From positions 1 through 20,016 of the forward strand of contig JASLBD010000063.1 in NCBI GenBank assembly GCA_030146745.1: a stretch of DNA of 20,016 nucleotides, given 5' to 3'. The notes beneath the pieces were generated by a model. It was given only the letters and a program-made list of their open reading frames with translations. It did not search any database and was not told the DNA's origin. The DNA comes from Allosphingosinicella sp. Its GTDB lineage: Bacteria > Pseudomonadota > Alphaproteobacteria > Sphingomonadales > Sphingomonadaceae. Of the stretch, positions 1-7,792 are shown in pieces. The position numbers and the translations under genes were made by a program. Each line of letters begins with the position of its first letter. Within the stretch, counting starts at the first letter, position 1.

Positions 1-2220
1 CACGATCACCCGCACCGCGCCGCCGTTCTTGAGGCGCCCGAAGAGCACGTCGTCGGCGAGCGGCGTCTTGATCGTGGTCTGGATGAGGCGGGCCATCGGC
101 CGGGCGCCCATGGCCTCGTCGTAGCCGTGCTCGGTCAGCCACTCGCGCGCCTCGTCGGAGAGCTCGATCGTGACGTTGCGGTCGGCGAGCTGGGCCTCGA
201 GCTGGAGCACGAACTTGTCCACGACCTTCTGGACCACCTCCTTGGGCAGGTGGCCGAAGGAGATCGCGGCGTCGAGGCGGTTGCGGAATTCCGGCGCGAA
301 GAGCCGGTTGATCGCCTCCATGTCGTCCCCTTCCCGCTTGGCGCGGGTGAAGCCGAAGGCCGGCTTGGCGAGATCGGAGGCGCCCGCGTTCGTGGTCATG
401 ATGATGATCACGTTGCGGAAATCCACCTGCTTGCCGTTGTGGTCCGTCAGCTTGCCGTGGTCCATGACCTGCAACAGGATGTTGTAGAGGTCCGGATGCG
501 CCTTCTCGATCTCGTCCAGCAGCAGGACGCAATGCGGGTGCTGGTCGATGCCGTCGGTCAGCAGGCCGCCCTGGTCGAAGCCCACATAGCCGGGAGGCGC
601 GCCGATGAGGCGGCTGACCGTGTGGCGCTCCATGTACTCCGACATGTCGAAGCGCAGGAGCTCGACCCCGAGCGTGGTGGCGAGCTGCTTGGCGACCTCG
701 GTCTTGCCGACGCCCGTGGGGCCGGCGAAGAGGTAGGAGCCGATCGGCTTCTCGGCGTCGCGCAGGCCGGCGCGGGCGAGCTTGATCGAGGAGGTGAGCG
801 CCTCGATGGCCTTGTCCTGGCCGTAGACCACGCGCTTCAGCATGGTCTCGAGGTTGGCGAGCACCTCGGCGTCGTCCTTCGACACAGTCTTCGGGGGGAT
901 GCGGGCCATCGTCGCGATGGTGGCCTCGATCTCCTTGACCCCGATCGACTTCTTGCGCCGGTGCTCCGGCAGCAGCATCTGCGACGCGCCCGTCTCGTCG
1001 ATCACGTCGATCGCCTTGTCGGGCAGCTTGCGGTCGTTGATGTAGCGCGCCGACAGCTCCACGGCCGCCTTGATGGCGTCGTTGGTGTAGCGGAGCTTGT
1101 GGAACTCCTCGAAATAGGGCGTGAGGCCCTTCACGATCTCGATCGTGTCGGGGATCGAGGGCTCGTTCACGTCGAACGTCTGGAAGCGGCGCACGAGGGC
1201 CCGGTCCTTCTCGAAGTACTGGCGGTACTCCTAGTAGGTGGTCGAGCCGATGCAGCGGATCGTGCCGCCGGAGAGGGCGGGCTTCAGCAGGTTCGACGCG
1301 TCCATCGCGCCGCCGGAGGTGGCGCCGGCGCCGATCACCGTGTGGATTTCGTCGATGAACAGGATCGCGTCCGGGAGCTTCTCAAGCTCGTTCACCACCG
1401 CCTTCAGCCGCTCCTCGAAGTCGCCGCGATAGCGGGTGCCGGCCAGCAAGGCGCCCATGTCCAGCGCGTAGATCACCGCTTCCAGGAGCACGTCGGGAAC
1501 GTCGCCCTCGATGATCTTGCGGGCGAGGCCTTCCGCGATCGCGGTTTTGCCGACGCCGGGGTCGCCCACGTAGAGCGGGTTGTTCTTCGAGCGGCGGCAC
1601 AGGATCTGGACCGTCCGGTCGACCTCCGGACCGCGCCCGATCAGCGGATCGACCCGGCCGCTCAGCGCCTTCTCGTTCAGATTGACGGTGAACTGCTTGA
1701 GCGCGCTCTCATTCTTCTTCTTGCCCTCCTCGGGCTTGGATTCCTCGACGCCCTTGACCTCCTGCGGCTCGGACGCGGCCTCGCCCTTGCCGACTCCGTG
1801 GCTGATGTAGCTGACGGCGTCGAGGCGGCTCATGTCCTGCTGCTGGAGGAAATAGACGGCGTAGCTTTCGCGCTCGGAGAAGAGCGCGACGAGGACGTTG
1901 GCGCCCGTCACTTCGTCGCGGCCCGAGGACTGGACGTGGAGGATCGCGCGCTGGACGACGCGCTGGAAGCCGCTGGTCGGCGACGGATCGGTCTGGCCGT
2001 CGACCTTCAAGGCCTCCAGTTCGCTGTCGAGATAGGCGCGAACGGCCTCGCGCAGCTCCTTCAGATCGCCTCCGCAGGCGCTCATCACCTTGGAGGCGTG
2101 GGCGTCTTCGGTCAGGGCGAGCAGAAGGTGCTCGAGGGTCGCATATTCGTGCCGGCGGCCGCTGGCTTCCGCCAAGGCGGTATGCAGGGTCTGTTCGAGT
2201 TCGCGGGCGAAGGAAGGCAA
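1..2220 (-). pseudogene. clpA: ATP-dependent Clp protease ATP-binding subunit ClpA, interrupted by an in-frame amber codon; 3' end outside window
   Basis: ClpA is the AAA+ unfoldase that feeds substrates into the ClpP protease in the cytoplasm. The N-terminal Clp repeat domain covers about residues 1-145. The first ATPase domain has Walker A GDPGVGKT (219-226), Walker B LFIDE (287-291) and sensor-1 IGSTT (324-328). Codon 330 is TAG, where relatives usually have Lys or Gln. Beyond it the same frame reads on without another stop to the window edge and gives normal ClpA sequence: FEKDRALVRRFQ, a second Walker A GPTGVGKT (700-723), MSEYMERHTVSRLIGAPPGY, and an FGF tripeptide in the likely ClpP-docking loop (349-357). 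About 740 codons lie in the window, so only a short C-terminus is missing. The start is TTG at 2218-2220, with GAGGAG 8 nt upstream (2229-2234). The amber could be a real mutation, a sequencing error or a recoded codon. Family identity is near certain; functional status is not. Confidence 0.93.
1231..1233 (-). other. In-frame amber (TAG) codon inside clpA
   Basis: The minus-strand reading is ...GSTTY-stop-EYRQYFEKDRALVRR..., so the frame is conserved on both sides and a single codon is changed. AAG to TAG or CAG to TAG is a one-base substitution. At least two other genes here (csbD and the beta-helix gene) appear to end naturally with TAG, which argues against general reassignment of TAG. Confidence 0.9.
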
Positions 2221-2348
2221 GTCGGTTACTCCTCAAAGCCCGCAAAAATTCACGGACTACATGGCCTTAATGTCGGGCGTCGGACTGCCCTCATCAAGCG
2301 CACCTCCAAAAAAGCTGGGGAAAAGGCCGAATGTTCCCTTAGCTTTCG

Positions 2349-2546
2349 TCATTTCTTGAATAGCTGCTCTGCGCTTGCCCGGTGGTTAACCGCGGCATCG
2401 ATCTTGGCGCGGACTCGCTCGATCTCGGCTTCGAGCGCTTCGATCCGGGCATGGAGCTCGTCGACCGAAAGCGGATCCAGGTCCTGCCGGCCCAGTTGGG
2501 CCAGGGGATCGTCGGGCTTGCTTGGGAAGAGCTCGTCCAGGTCCAT
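2349..2546 (-). CDS. DUF1192 family small protein
   Basis: A 65-residue protein beginning MDLDELFPSKPDDPL and continuing into LSVDELHARIEALEAEIERV, a charged heptad-like helix that probably forms a short coiled coil. Length, the acidic DLDELFP opening and the ALEAEI helix match DUF1192, a family of small alphaproteobacterial proteins of unknown function. The frame is open further upstream, but this ATG gives the family's usual length; GGGAGAG and GAAGG lie just before it. It sits between clpA (same strand, 128 bp downstream) and a divergent quinone oxidoreductase gene. No function can be assigned from sequence alone. Confidence 0.82.
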   Translation of the reverse strand: MDLDELFPSKPDDPLAQLGRQDLDPLSVDELHARIEALEAEIERVRAKIDAAVNHRASAEQLFKK

Positions 2547-2583
2547 CGCCTTCAGACTCTCCCTTCCGGGCCGCGCCGTCAAC

Positions 2584-2612
2584 CCGAAGGGCTTGCGTCG
2601 CCGCCCTTTCGG
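2584..2612. repeat. Imperfect inverted repeat in the DUF1192/oxidoreductase divergent promoter region
   Basis: CCGAAGGGC (2584-2592) and GCCCTTTCGG (2603-2612) can pair with a single bulged base across a 10-nt loop. It lies in the 82-bp gap between the two divergent genes, so it could be an operator or a 5'-leader hairpin. No function is shown. Confidence 0.3.
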
Positions 2613-2628
2613 CGCGAGGCGTGACCGC

Positions 2629-3627
2629 ATGGACGCAATCCCGGATAAGATGATCGCCATTGACCCTGCAGCTCCCGGCGGGCCGGAGGTGCTCCGGCCG
2701 GTCGAGCGGCCGGTGCCGGAGCCGGGGCCGGGCGAGGTGCTGATCCGGGTCGAGGCCGCGGGCGTCAACCGGCCCGACGTCATGCAGCGCCTCGGTCTCT
2801 ATCCGCCGCCGCCCGGGGCGCCGACCATTCCCGGGCTCGAGGTGGCGGGGACGATCGTCGGCGGCGGTCGCGACGGAGAGCGGGTCTGCGCCCTGGTGGC
2901 GGGCGGCGGCTATGCGCAATATTGCGCCGCGCCGGAAGGCCAGTGCCTGCCGGTCCCGGCCGGCTTCTCGATGGTCGAGGCGGCGGCGCTGCCCGAGACC
3001 TTCTTCACCGTCTGGGCCAACCTCATCCAGCGCGGCGGCGCCAGGGCGGGCGACACCGTCCTGGTCCACGGCGGCACCGGCGGAATCGGCACCACGGGGA
3101 TATTGGTAGGGAAGTTGACAGGCCTGACCGTCATCGTCACCGCCGGCTCCCCGGAAAAATGCGCTCGCGCGCTGGAGATCGGAGCCGCCCACGCGATCGA
3201 CTACAAGGCGCAGGATTTCGCCGCCGAGGTGAAGCGCATCACCGGCGGCGCCGGAGTCGCGGTCGTCCTCGACATGGTCGGCGGCGATTATGTACCGAGG
3301 AACCTCGCCTGCCTCGCCGAGGAGGGGCGGCACGTCTCGATCGCCGCGCAACGCGGGCCCAGCGTGGAGATTCCGATCTGGGACGTGATGCGCAAGCGCC
3401 TGACCCTGACCGGCTCGACCCTTCGGGCGCGGCCGGCCGGGTTCAAGGCGGCCCTCGCCGACGAGCTTCGGCGCGAGGTCTGGCCGCATCTTGAGGCTGG
3501 CCGGATCCGTCCCGTCATCCACTCCACCTTCCCCCTGATCGACGCCGCGGGCGCGCATCGGCTGATGGACAGCGGCGAGCATGTCGGGAAGATCGTGCTG
3601 GAAGTCGGGAAGGGGTGCCGGACTTGA
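2629..3627 (+). CDS. NAD(P)H-quinone oxidoreductase, zinc-independent MDR family (PIG3-like)
   Basis: A 332-residue medium-chain dehydrogenase/reductase of the quinone oxidoreductase branch, expected to reduce quinones or other enones with NAD(P)H in the cytoplasm. The GroES-like N-terminal half has VEAAGVNRPDVMQRLGLYPP (about 41-60) and IPGLEVAG. The Rossmann half carries HGGTGGIG (147-154) for nucleotide binding. PETFFTVWANL just before it is characteristic of PIG3-like members. No structural-zinc cysteine cluster is visible, fitting a zinc-independent enzyme. The ATG at 2629 was chosen because the family motif begins shortly after; an in-frame ATG at 2650 (MIAID) is also possible. The frame stays open far upstream, antisense to clpA, and that part is not coding. 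The stop overlaps the start region of the GST gene, so the two are probably cotranscribed. The true substrate is unknown. Confidence 0.9.
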   Translation: MDAIPDKMIAIDPAAPGGPEVLRPVERPVPEPGPGEVLIRVEAAGVNRPDVMQRLGLYPPPPGAPTIPGLEVAGTIVGGGRDGERVCALVAGGGYAQYCAAPEGQCLPVPAGFSMVEAAALPETFFTVWANLIQRGGARAGDTVLVHGGTGGIGTTGILVGKLTGLTVIVTAGSPEKCARALEIGAAHAIDYKAQDFAAEVKRITGGAGVAVVLDMVGGDYVPRNLACLAEEGRHVSIAAQRGPSVEIPIWDVMRKRLTLTGSTLRARPAGFKAALADELRREVWPHLEAGRIRPVIHSTFPLIDAAGAHRLMDSGEHVGKIVLEVGKGCRT

Positions 3628-4244
3628 ACGAAAAACCAATCCTCCACGAATATTCCCAATCCGGGAATTGCTACAAGATCCGGCTCACCGCCGCCCTACT
3701 CGGGGTGCCGATCGAGCGGCGCGAATATGACATCCTCAAGGGGGAAACCCGGACCCCGGAGTTCCTCGCCGGCGTCAATCCCAACGGCCGAATCCCGGTG
3801 CTTCAGGTCGGGGACCGCTTCATCCCGGAAAGCAACGCCGCCTGCTTCTTCCTCGCCGATGGTACGGAGCTTGTCCCGGAGGACCGGTTCGGCCGCGCCG
3901 ACATGCTTCGCTGGATGTTCTTCGAGCAATATAATCACGAGCCGAACGTCGCGACCCTGCGCTTTTGGCTCGCCTTCCTCGGCGAGGATCGGCTGAGCGA
4001 TCTCCAGCGCATGCTTCTGCCCGGCAAGCGCGAGGCCGGCGAGGCGGCTCTGAAGCTGATGGACGAGCATCTCGCGAGCCGCGACTTCTTCGTCGGCGGC
4101 CGCCTCAGCCTCGCGGACGTCGCCCTCTACGCCTACACGCATGTGGCGGAGGAAGGCGGTTTCGACCTCGGCGCCTGGCCGGCGGTGGAGGCGTGGCTCC
4201 AGCGCGTCGCCTCGGCCCCCGGCCATGTGCCGATGAGCGCTTGA
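3615..4244 (+). CDS. Glutathione S-transferase family protein
   Basis: About 209 residues in the two-domain GST fold. The thioredoxin-like part has SQSGNCYKIRL (14-24), which holds the probable catalytic Ser/Cys, then NPNGRIPVL (55-63) with the cis-proline, and the glutathione gamma-glutamyl-binding ESNAA (72-76). The helical C-terminal domain contains SLADVALYAY, the usual N-capping box. The start is uncertain. GTG at 3615 gives MPDLNEK. TTG at 3624 overlaps the upstream TGA and has the purine run GGAAGGGG at better spacing, so it may be the true start. Overlap with the quinone oxidoreductase gene suggests a detoxification or redox pair. It could act as a transferase, isomerase or peroxidase; the substrate cannot be read from sequence. 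Confidence 0.9.
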   Translation: MPDLNEKPILHEYSQSGNCYKIRLTAALLGVPIERREYDILKGETRTPEFLAGVNPNGRIPVLQVGDRFIPESNAACFFLADGTELVPEDRFGRADMLRWMFFEQYNHEPNVATLRFWLAFLGEDRLSDLQRMLLPGKREAGEAALKLMDEHLASRDFFVGGRLSLADVALYAYTHVAEEGGFDLGAWPAVEAWLQRVASAPGHVPMSA

Positions 4245-4274
4245 GAACCGGCACCCGTCCGGCGGGCGGACCGC

Positions 4275-4727
4275 TCATTCGCAGCAGCGATCCTCGTCGG
4301 TGATCGCAAGGTAGAACCAGGCGGCGGTGCCCACGACGGCGACGGCGGCGCCGATTCCGATCCAGCCGAGCGTCGAAACTCCGAGCTTGCGCCCCTCCGG
4401 AGTCGCTCCGCCCGGCCTCAATTGCGATACAGGCGTGCCGGCAACCGAGAGGCGCAATGTCCGGTCGCCCGAGAAGCCGAACTCCGCTCCTTTGGCGAAG
4501 CGAAGCTCCCCCGTCGTGCCGCTGCGCAGGGTGGAGGTGAGCGCCAGGCCGGCCCGCGGCTTTTCACGGCCGCCGCCGAGCGGCACCCGCAACCGGGCTC
4601 CGGCGAAGGCGGAGACCTGGCTCGAGGTGGCGATCCGCTCCCGGCCGAGCTCCGCCGCCGCGGCCGGCTGTGCGGCCGGCAAGCCCTGGGCGGCCGCGAC
4701 GAGCCCGGCGATAAGCATCTTTCTCAT
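4275..4727 (-). CDS. Hypothetical exported/membrane-anchored protein
   Basis: A 150-residue protein I do not recognise. Residues 1 to about 25 look like a signal peptide (MRKMLIAGLVAAAQGLPAA, then PAAAAELG). A middle region rich in Gly, Arg and Ser (LRVPLGGGREKPRAGLAL) suggests beta strands. A second hydrophobic stretch near the C-terminus (GWIGIGAAVAVVGTAAWFYLAI) could be a membrane anchor, and the protein ends in the polar tail TDEDRCCE with two adjacent cysteines. The start is well supported by AGGAGG 7 nt upstream of the ATG. It converges on the GST gene with only 30 bp between the stops. Expression looks likely from the strong ribosome binding site, but no function is proposed. Confidence 0.72.
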   Translation of the reverse strand: MRKMLIAGLVAAAQGLPAAQPAAAAELGRERIATSSQVSAFAGARLRVPLGGGREKPRAGLALTSTLRSGTTGELRFAKGAEFGFSGDRTLRLSVAGTPVSQLRPGGATPEGRKLGVSTLGWIGIGAAVAVVGTAAWFYLAITDEDRCCE

Positions 4728-4898
4728 TCGATCCCCTCCTAAGCCGCAGCCGCGCGGTCGATTTCATCGAGCTTCACCGTTCAAGATGCCGGGAGACGCG
4801 GCCCTGGATGTGGCGTCCTCGAAAAAGATCCGGGGCCGGAAACGCGGCATTCGCCTTGCCCTGCGCGGCTCGCTGGACTAGATCGCAGGCAACGTAAC

Positions 4899-4933
4899 GG
4901 CCGCTCCGGGAAGGGGCGGCCCTTCTTGTTTTT
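4899..4933 (+). terminator. Terminator-like hairpin in the trcR leader
   Basis: GGCCGCTCC (4899-4907) pairs with GGGGCGGCC (4913-4921), giving nine base pairs with one G-T wobble and a 5-nt loop. It is followed by the T-rich tract TTCTTGTTTTT. The trcR ribosome binding site (GGAG, 4934-4937) follows immediately. It may terminate an unannotated transcript from 4728-4898 or act as an attenuator for trcR. I see no other gene in the 217-bp gap. Confidence 0.55.
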
Positions 4934-4944
4934 GGAGACGACCG

Positions 4945-5640
4945 TTGGTTCAGCCGCTCATGCCCCATGCGACCGCCGCCTGGCTGGTCGACAACACGTC
5001 GCTCACGTTCGAGCAGATTGCCGAATTCTGCGGCCTCCACATCCTCGAGGTGCAGGCGATCGCCGACGACACCGCCGCGACCAAGCTTACGGGGCGGGAT
5101 CCGATCCGCGCCGGCGAGCTGAACCAGGAGGAGATCGACCGCGGCCAGGCCGATCCCGAATACAAGCTGCGAATCCAGAAGGAGCCGGACCAGACCCGCC
5201 GCACCAAGGGGCCGCGCTACACGCCGGTTTCGAAGCGCCAGGACAAGCCCGATGGAATCGCCTGGATCATCCGCAACCATCCGGAGATTTCGGACGGCCA
5301 GATCGGCAAGCTGATCGGAACCACCCGCACCACCATCGCCGCGATCCGCGACCGCAGCCACTGGAACATCGCCAACATCCAACCCAAGGATCCGGTCACG
5401 CTGGGCCTGTGCTCGCAGCGCGAACTGGACGCGATCGTCGCCAAGGCGGCCAAGGCGGCGGGAATCGAGCCGGCGCCGACCGACCACCGCCTCGCCGGCG
5501 ACCGCGAGGCCCTGATCGAGGAGCTCCGGCGCGAGCGCGACACCGCCGCCCGCGAGGCCGAAGCCGCCCATGCCGCCGAGGAAGCGGGCGAATTCACGGC
5601 CCCGCGCGAGCCGACCGCCGATGACCTCTTCAAGCGCTGA
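4945..5640 (+). CDS. trcR: TrcR/DUF1013 family cell-cycle transcriptional regulator
   Basis: A 231-residue protein of the DUF1013 family, found in alphaproteobacteria and named TrcR. An N-terminal helix-turn-helix-like segment reads WLVDNTSLTFEQIAEFCGLH, followed by LEVQAIADD. A second HTH-like segment lies further on (IAWIIRNHPEISDGQIGKLI, then TTRTTIAAI). The C-terminus is charged and alanine-rich, ending in TADDLFKR. The TTG start at 4945 has GGAG seven bases upstream and gives the family's usual opening (MVQPLMPHATAAWLVDN). The ATG at 4960 would remove the first five residues and has no good ribosome binding site. The gene overlaps the downstream metallo-hydrolase by 20 bp, so they are probably translationally coupled. 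A terminator-like hairpin precedes it. The regulatory role comes from family naming, not from evidence in this window. Confidence 0.88.
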   Translation: MVQPLMPHATAAWLVDNTSLTFEQIAEFCGLHILEVQAIADDTAATKLTGRDPIRAGELNQEEIDRGQADPEYKLRIQKEPDQTRRTKGPRYTPVSKRQDKPDGIAWIIRNHPEISDGQIGKLIGTTRTTIAAIRDRSHWNIANIQPKDPVTLGLCSQRELDAIVAKAAKAAGIEPAPTDHRLAGDREALIEELRRERDTAAREAEAAHAAEEAGEFTAPREPTADDLFKR

Positions 5641-6715
5641 GCCCGCCAGCCCCGACGTCTCCCTCACCAACCCCGACGAGGCCTACAGCCATAAGGGTCT
5701 GACCTACCCGCTCGGCCGCCGCGGGCCCGCCCAGGGCGAGCTCATCTCGCTCTCCGACGGGGTCGGCTGGGCGCGGCTGCCCATCCCCGGCTCGCTCCGG
5801 CACATCAATATCTGGGTGCTCGACGACGGCGACGGCGTCGCTCTGGTCGACACCGGGCTCGACATCGAGCCCTGCCGCGAAGCGTGGGAAGCCCTGTTCG
5901 AGGGCCCGCTCGCCGGCCGAACGGTCACTCGGGTGATCTGCACCCATTTCCACCCGGATCATATCGGTCTCGCCGGCTGGCTGACGGAGCGCTTCGCGGT
6001 GCGGCTGTGGATGACTCGCGGCGAATGGCTGTTCGGGCGCCTGCTTTCGAGCGACGTCCGGGACGCGCCGCCGTCCGAGGCGATCGGATACTGGCGCTCC
6101 GCCGGCTGGGACGAGGCCCGTATCGAGTCTGAAGCGGCGAAGGGCTGGGGCCGTTTCGCCTCGGTGGTCAGCCCAATCCCGGTCAGCTTCGTCAGGATGG
6201 AGGAGGGCGATCGCCTGCGCATCGGGGGTCGCACCTGGCGAGTCCTCGTCGGCAACGGCCATTGCCCGGAACATGCCTGCCTGATCGACGACGAAGCGGG
6301 CCTGATGATTGCCGGCGACCAGGTTCTGCCCCGCATCACCTCCAACGTCTCACTCAGCCTCAGCGAGCCCGAGGCCGATCCCCTGGGAGACTGGCTCGCC
6401 TCGATCGAAAAGCTGAAGGGGCTGCCCGACAGCCTCCTCGTCCTCCCCTCCCACGGCGAGCCCTTCACCGGCCTTCACGCCCGCCTCGACGCCCTCGCTT
6501 TCGGCCACCGCGACCGCCTCGACGCGCTCCACGCCAAGCTCGGCGAGCCGAGGCGGGCGGTCGACTGCTTCGGAGTGCTGTTCGCCCGCCAGATCGACGA
6601 TTCCATGCTCGGCCTCGCCACGGGGGAGGCGCTTGCCCACCTGCGGCGACTCGAGGTCGAAGGCCGCGCGGTCCGCGAGGGGCGCGCCGGAGTCCACTGG
6701 TACCGCGCCACATGA
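5621..6715 (+). CDS. Metallo-beta-lactamase-fold hydrolase with C-terminal winged-helix-like domain
   Basis: A 364-residue MBL-fold protein. Metal-binding elements are THFHPDH (108-114, His109, His111, Asp113, His114), GNGHCPEH (211-218, probably His214), AGDQVLP (Asp233) and LPSHGEP (His278). The C-terminal part (DDSMLGLATGEALAHL and on to GVHWYRAT) resembles the winged-helix domain found behind this MBL subgroup. Members include lactonases, glyoxalase II-like thioesterases and uncharacterised hydrolases, so the substrate is open. The start is ATG at 5621, inside the 3' end of trcR. The frame is open further upstream, but that would only add basic low-complexity sequence. A degraded second copy of this gene's 3' end lies at 7981-8124. 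Confidence 0.88.
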   Translation: MTSSSAEPASPDVSLTNPDEAYSHKGLTYPLGRRGPAQGELISLSDGVGWARLPIPGSLRHINIWVLDDGDGVALVDTGLDIEPCREAWEALFEGPLAGRTVTRVICTHFHPDHIGLAGWLTERFAVRLWMTRGEWLFGRLLSSDVRDAPPSEAIGYWRSAGWDEARIESEAAKGWGRFASVVSPIPVSFVRMEEGDRLRIGGRTWRVLVGNGHCPEHACLIDDEAGLMIAGDQVLPRITSNVSLSLSEPEADPLGDWLASIEKLKGLPDSLLVLPSHGEPFTGLHARLDALAFGHRDRLDALHAKLGEPRRAVDCFGVLFARQIDDSMLGLATGEALAHLRRLEVEGRAVREGRAGVHWYRAT

Positions 6716-6728
6716 CGGCAAAGGTTGC

Positions 6729-6752
6729 GGCCGGCCCGGGGACGGGCCGACC
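6729..6752. terminator. Candidate bidirectional terminator hairpin between convergent genes
   Basis: GGCCGGCCC (6729-6737) and GGGCCGACC (6744-6752) form a nine-pair stem, with one G-T wobble when read on the minus strand and one mismatch on the plus strand. It lies exactly between the convergent stops of the metallo-hydrolase and the HPF-like gene. There is no T-tract on either side, so the call is tentative. Confidence 0.4.
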
Positions 6753-6757
6753 CTGGA

Positions 6758-7078
6758 TCAATGCCCCTTTCGGGTGGTCTGCTTGCCGATCTGCCGGTCG
6801 TAGGCGGAAAGCGCCTTGTCGGTCGCCGAAGCAACGGCCGCCTCGACGCTCGAGGCCTCGTCGGTGCCGGAAATCGGCTTCATGCCGTTCGGCCGAAGCT
6901 CCACTGCGCACCTTATGTCGTTGCCGCCTCGCGGACCGTTGACGTCGCCGACATGGACTTCGACTCTCGTGAGCCGATCGGAAACCCGTTCGAGCCTCCC
7001 CCGGACGAGCGTTTCGACCTGCTCGGCGACATCTGCGTGGCCGGAAATCCGATTGTCGCTGTTGAACTGGAACTGCAT
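6758..7078 (-). CDS. HPF/RaiA family ribosome-associated protein (short)
   Basis: A 106-residue protein of the ribosome hibernation/stress family. MQFQFNSDNRISG, then VAEQVETLVRGRLERVSDRL and TRVEVHVGDVNGP correspond to the beta-alpha-beta core that binds the 30S decoding region. ASSVEAAVASATDKAL is the second helix of the fold. There is no C-terminal dimerisation extension, so it is a short or atypical form. The ATG is preceded by AAGGATG at normal spacing. It is the last of three minus-strand genes after csbD and the 71-residue unknown, in a stress-flavoured group. Binding to ribosomes in stationary phase is the family expectation, not shown here. Confidence 0.82.
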   Translation of the reverse strand: MQFQFNSDNRISGHADVAEQVETLVRGRLERVSDRLTRVEVHVGDVNGPRGGNDIRCAVELRPNGMKPISGTDEASSVEAAVASATDKALSAYDRQIGKQTTRKGH

Positions 7079-7227
7079 GGATTCATCCTTGGGATCTGTT
7101 CGCGCGGGGCTGGCGCCCGGCATCGCCTGTCTCGGGCGGGGTAGGGCCGGTTTCATCTGCCGGGCTCAACGAGGCACGCTGCTCGGCCTGTCTGCCTCTG
7201 CGGTTGACGGTTCGAAGCCGTTTCATT

Positions 7228-7443
7228 TCAGCGCTCCTTTCTCGAACGTTCGAGGACCGGGCGATGCCCCTCGGCGTCGAACGCGCCCGACGGCGGGTAA
7301 TCCGGCCGCGGTATCGACTTGAAGCGCCCGGAAGAGCGATCCTCCGCGGCCGGATGGGCCGGAGGCGAAGCGCCGGCCGCTTTCACGGCCATGGCTTTTG
7401 CCGCAGATGCGGCTTGATCGCCTTCGATAAGCTTGCTCTTCAC
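7228..7443 (-). CDS. Hypothetical 71-residue protein
   Basis: A small reading frame starting at GTG (MKSKLIEGDQAASAAKAMAV) and ending VLERSRKER. AGAGGA sits six bases upstream of the GTG. An Ala-rich N-terminal helix leads to a Pro/Arg-rich middle (RFKSIPRPDYPPSGAF). It has no signal peptide or membrane segment, and I do not recognise the family. Placement between csbD (98 bp upstream) and the HPF-like gene (149 bp downstream) on the same strand suggests a role in the same stress response, but that is only context. It may not be a real gene, as GC-rich DNA often holds open frames of this size. Confidence 0.5.
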   Translation of the reverse strand: MKSKLIEGDQAASAAKAMAVKAAGASPPAHPAAEDRSSGRFKSIPRPDYPPSGAFDAEGHRPVLERSRKER

Positions 7444-7494
7444 GATGCATCCTCTCGGGGTATGCCGAACAGGGCGCCGCGGTTGCGAGGTGCT

Positions 7495-7522
7495 GCGGCG
7501 GACGCCTCGCAGCGTCCGCCGC
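7495..7522. repeat. Perfect 11-bp hairpin between csbD and the 71-residue gene
   Basis: GCGGCGGACGC (7495-7505) and GCGTCCGCCGC (7512-7522) are perfect reverse complements with a 6-nt loop. The hairpin sits 19 bp past the csbD stop. It lacks a U-tract on the minus strand, so it may be a weak terminator, an mRNA-stabilising hairpin or a processing site. Confidence 0.55.
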
Positions 7523-7541
7523 ACCGCCCGCTCCTGCTGGC

Positions 7542-7760
7542 CTACTTCTTGTCGCCGTCAAGGGTCTCGCGAACCGAGTCCTTGACTCCGCCCCAGGCAT
7601 TCTGGAGCTTTCCTTCCGCCTGGTCGGACTGGCCCTCGCGCTTCATCTTCTCGTCGCCAAGAACATTGCCGGCTCCCTCCTTCAGGTTGCCGCCCATCTT
7701 CTTCATGCTGCCGTCGACGCGATAGGAATCCACGCCCTTGCTCTCACGATGGTCGTTCAT
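7542..7760 (-). CDS. CsbD family stress protein
   Basis: A 72-residue, highly hydrophilic protein. The core MKKMGGNLKEGAGNVLGDEK, followed by REGQSDQAEGKLQNAWGGVK, matches CsbD, a small helical family often induced by general stress and of unclear biochemical role. AAGGAG lies six bases before the ATG, so this start is preferred over longer versions. It is the first gene of a three-gene minus-strand group. A sequence resembling an EcfG-type general-stress promoter lies about 35 bp upstream (7793-7818). The gene ends in TAG. Confidence 0.88.
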   Translation of the reverse strand: MNDHRESKGVDSYRVDGSMKKMGGNLKEGAGNVLGDEKMKREGQSDQAEGKLQNAWGGVKDSVRETLDGDKK

Positions 7761-7792
7761 GTCATTCTCCTTGTCTGGTTGAATGCGGGGAT

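Noticed and set aside
1..2220. Genome-wide reassignment of TAG as a sense codon to explain the clpA stop
   Set aside because: Most genes end in TGA, and csbD and the beta-helix gene end in TAG at positions expected for their families, so TAG appears to function as a stop.
127..3627. A single plus-strand open frame of 1166 codons across clpA and into the quinone oxidoreductase
   Set aside because: Its first 830 or so codons are the antisense of clpA and give low-complexity Leu/Arg/Asp/Val sequence; high GC keeps such frames open. Only the part from 2629 matches a protein family.
4774..5670. Long minus-strand frame opposite trcR
   Set aside because: Repetitive Gly/Ala/Arg composition with no family motif, while the plus strand encodes a clear TrcR protein.
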